From positions 1 through 6,401 of the forward strand of contig JACDAU010000173.1 in the NCBI GenBank assembly GCA_013695265.1: a stretch of 6,401 nt of DNA. The letters run 5' to 3'. Below, one piece after another: positions 5,501-6,401 of the stretch; the first letter of the stretch is position 1, and each line of letters opens with the position of its first letter. This stretch comes from Chloroflexia bacterium (GTDB taxonomy: Bacteria > Chloroflexota > Chloroflexia > Thermobaculales > Thermobaculaceae). Under the pieces are notes generated by a model, which was given only the letters and a program-made list of their open reading frames with translations, had not been told where the DNA came from and did no database searches. Made by a program: the position numbers and the translations under genes.

Positions 5501-6401
5501 GCTCGGCCAGGTATTGCCCGTGATTGCGGCTGGTGGCGCGATCGTCGCCGCGTCTGGCATGCTGCGTGGTCAGCCAGTGTTAGCGCAGCTCGCCCTCGGC
5601 GCGAGTATCGCCGTCGCCGCCGTGCCCGAAGGTTTACCTATTCTCGCAAAGGTGGGCGAAGCGGCGGTGGCGCGTCGCCTGGCCGGCCGTCACGCCCTGG
5701 TGCACCGCCTATCGGCCGTCGAGGCGCTGGGTCGCGTGGATGTGGCCTGTACCGACAAGACCGGAACGCTCACCGAGGGGCGTCTGGCCCTGACCTGTGT
5801 GGCCGGCGTCGACCAGGAAACACGCCTGCCAGGCGCCCTGCCTGCCGACTTACGCTCTGTGCTGCTGACGGCCGCCCTTGCCGGCCCCCACCCTGACGCG
5901 CCGGATGCGGCGGCGGACCGCACAGATGTGGCTGTTGCGCAGGCTGCTGAGGACGCGGGCCTCGGAGATGACCTGCGCGCGGAGCGGAGCGCCCAGTCCC
6001 CGTTCGACTCCGCGCGCTCCTTCCACGCCGCCGTCGTCCACGGGTGCCTGTGTGTCGAGGGCGCCGCCGAAGCCCTTGTCCCTCGGTGCACCCGCGTGCG
6101 CCGGGATGGCGCGGACCATCCGGTGGACGAGGCCGGCCAGGCACGCTTGCTTGTGCGCGCCCAGAACCTCGCGGAGCGCGGCCTGCGGGTGTTGATGGTT
6201 GCCGAAGGTGGGTCTGACACCCCGGTTGACGATCCACGCGGCCTGGTTGCCCTCGGGTTTCTGGGGATCAGTGACCCACTCCGGCCTGGGGTGCCCGCCG
6301 CCGTCCGGCGCTGCACCGCGGCCGGCGTCCGCGTGATCATGCTCACGGGCGATCATCCCGCCACGGCACGTGCGATCGCGCGCGAGGCCGGCCTGCCTGG
6401 C
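2538..6401 (+). CDS. CtpI-like tandem P-type cation ATPase: HMA_2-like repeats, degenerate half, intact P2-type half (3' partial)
   Basis: The frame is open from ATG 2538 to the right edge, 1288 codons, so the C-terminus is missing. An in-frame stop at 2493 makes 2538 the first possible ATG; the only nearby Shine-Dalgarno-like bases are AGGAAGGA (2515-2522, distant) and CAGGG. Residues 9-62 and 104-149 are two HMA_2-like repeats without CxxC. Residues 184-750 have the order of a P-type ATPase (spans near 186-204, 250-286, 390-416 and 698-740) but lost motifs: NGDDG for TGES at 331, NPR for the CPC-type membrane site at 417, DRPSLLT for DKTGTLT at 461, TGG for TGD at 599, SDNARA for GDGxND at 641. 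Residues 762-800 resemble the cation ATPase N-terminal domain. The second half is intact: spans near 814-832 and 835-850, TGES at 920-923, spans at 993-1009 and 1019-1037 with PEGLP at 1030, DKTGT at 1073 (phosphorylated Asp D1073), PFDS at 1155, TGD at 1270. PEGLP marks the P2 (Ca/Mg/Mn-like) class. It should pump a cation across the membrane using ATP; substrate unknown. M. tuberculosis CtpI has a similar tandem form. Confidence 0.93.
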   Translation, partial: MRVAAVEEPRLVHTLPGRLRVHMPTWTGRGQRTIESRLRQAPGVRSVQANPHTFNVLIGFDPAVTDAPTILVVVRTLDLDPAPEGEDEAPLPLARQERHGNISRARIAVRGLDRDPRVAGLVIERLERRPGVRATANPLTGRVLVEWTPDAVALDDLRADVAGLELPDVPGDEPPTDPLDPGPLVQSATRAVGAALGLGLLAVHRGRGFAGPPVSGAGPAEVAGVIGILESFPAARTATRTVLGADAADLLFNLAGIASLTLAGSPIGLALSAAAAVRLLTEVLPRRAAWRRYEEKVSNAVGAQPGAVVRLEAGERTPFAARVLEGTGSANGDDGLPVPLAPGAMVVAGATLYGGPFALELQATAPFIPQPRPVPLPEPIYDRYLQAIGPLSLAYAGITTLLTRSLTRGFAALLLVNPRTALIGAEAATTGASARMLRSGVTVVGTRPNRTVRLPGVLLLDRPSLLTDGFEVAKVLPLTETFDAAAILTRAASVAAAAGSPWGSIFPVAGGVPATAGAFDGTSATGFVDDAQYVLGPIQDLDALQTPERLDAGQYLLLLRREHDAQPLGVLALRPRLAAGVTDLVQTCRRYGVESGLLTGGDPDAARSVAERAGVSLLASEDALDVIRARQAAGAHVAYVSDNARAAAAFAACDLAIGLTAGRGHVPARADLLAPDLPAVAALVVAGARRTASVRDSVALSLAANAVGAVWGVRGRPSVAQAGYPVTIAALGAIGVGWARLHGGEQPRSSVSRLVDPRPERWGRRSVEQVLQALDTSEAGLTTSEALARRRVTPPPVQRSGLWTAVLEQIYSPLTGILAAGAGLSLVLGSVADTAMIGAMIVANAVAGAWQEHRADQAATVLHRMGSASARVLRDGLSVVLPATDVVPGDVLLLAPGDRAVADVRLFSANGLEVDEAALTGESLPVSKAPAGETDASRVVLEGSDIIVGTGSGVVVAVGDATRLGAIRAALALDEASPSPLSARLSRLLGQVLPVIAAGGAIVAASGMLRGQPVLAQLALGASIAVAAVPEGLPILAKVGEAAVARRLAGRHALVHRLSAVEALGRVDVACTDKTGTLTEGRLALTCVAGVDQETRLPGALPADLRSVLLTAALAGPHPDAPDAAADRTDVAVAQAAEDAGLGDDLRAERSAQSPFDSARSFHAAVVHGCLCVEGAAEALVPRCTRVRRDGADHPVDEAGQARLLVRAQNLAERGLRVLMVAEGGSDTPVDDPRGLVALGFLGISDPLRPGVPAAVRRCTAAGVRVIMLTGDHPATARAIAREAGLPG

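Noticed and set aside
5690..6356. Overlapping antisense frames near the right end (up to 218 codons).
   Set aside because: They are opposite the DKTGT and nucleotide-binding domains of the ATPase; composition is typical of GC-rich shadow frames.
3099..6401. Possibility that the ATPase is two genes or frameshifted.
   Set aside because: The frame was read codon by codon from 2538 to 6401 without a stop, and motifs of both halves fall in the same frame.

Overview
This is a GC-rich stretch with strong GGAGG-type ribosome binding sites and every supported gene on the + strand. It looks like the chromosome of a high-GC bacterium, most likely Chloroflexota (Thermomicrobia-like) or a related actinobacterial-type lineage. 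That placement rests on protein style only (the EWWGYG membrane protein, the DUF5132-like protein, the CtpI-like ATPase with HMA_2-like N-terminus) and is a weak inference.

Layout. 1-366: the 3' end of a small integral membrane protein that begins before the window. 367-576: non-coding, with a 9-bp direct repeat at a 20-bp period. 577-1296: a DtxR/MntR-family metal-dependent repressor with a mostly manganese-type ligand set. 1374-1559: a 61-residue single-span membrane peptide ending in an HxHxH tail, followed by a stem-loop that overlaps its stop codon. 1583-1724: non-coding, with a perfect 13-nt palindrome. 1725-2346: two overlapping small genes, one for a 142-residue DUF5132-like helical protein and one for a 66-residue amphipathic-helix protein. 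2347-2537: a leader containing two hairpins. 2538-6401: a very large P-type ATPase gene, open through 1288 codons and cut by the window's right edge.

The ATPase dominates the window. It carries two HMA_2-like repeats without CxxC, then a complete P-type-ATPase-shaped half in which every catalytic signature is degenerate, then a second half with intact TGES, PEGLP, DKTGT and TGD motifs of the P2 (Ca/Mg/Mn-like) type. This pseudo-ATPase plus ATPase tandem resembles mycobacterial CtpI.

As a working picture (inference), the DtxR/MntR-like regulator senses a divalent metal, possibly Mn2+ or Fe2+. It may control the downstream membrane peptide and the DUF5132-like/66-residue/ATPase cluster, which would form a membrane cation-transport module with small accessory subunits. 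Nothing in the window proves the substrate or that the regulator controls the ATPase. I saw no rRNA, tRNA, CRISPR array, transposase or IS end.
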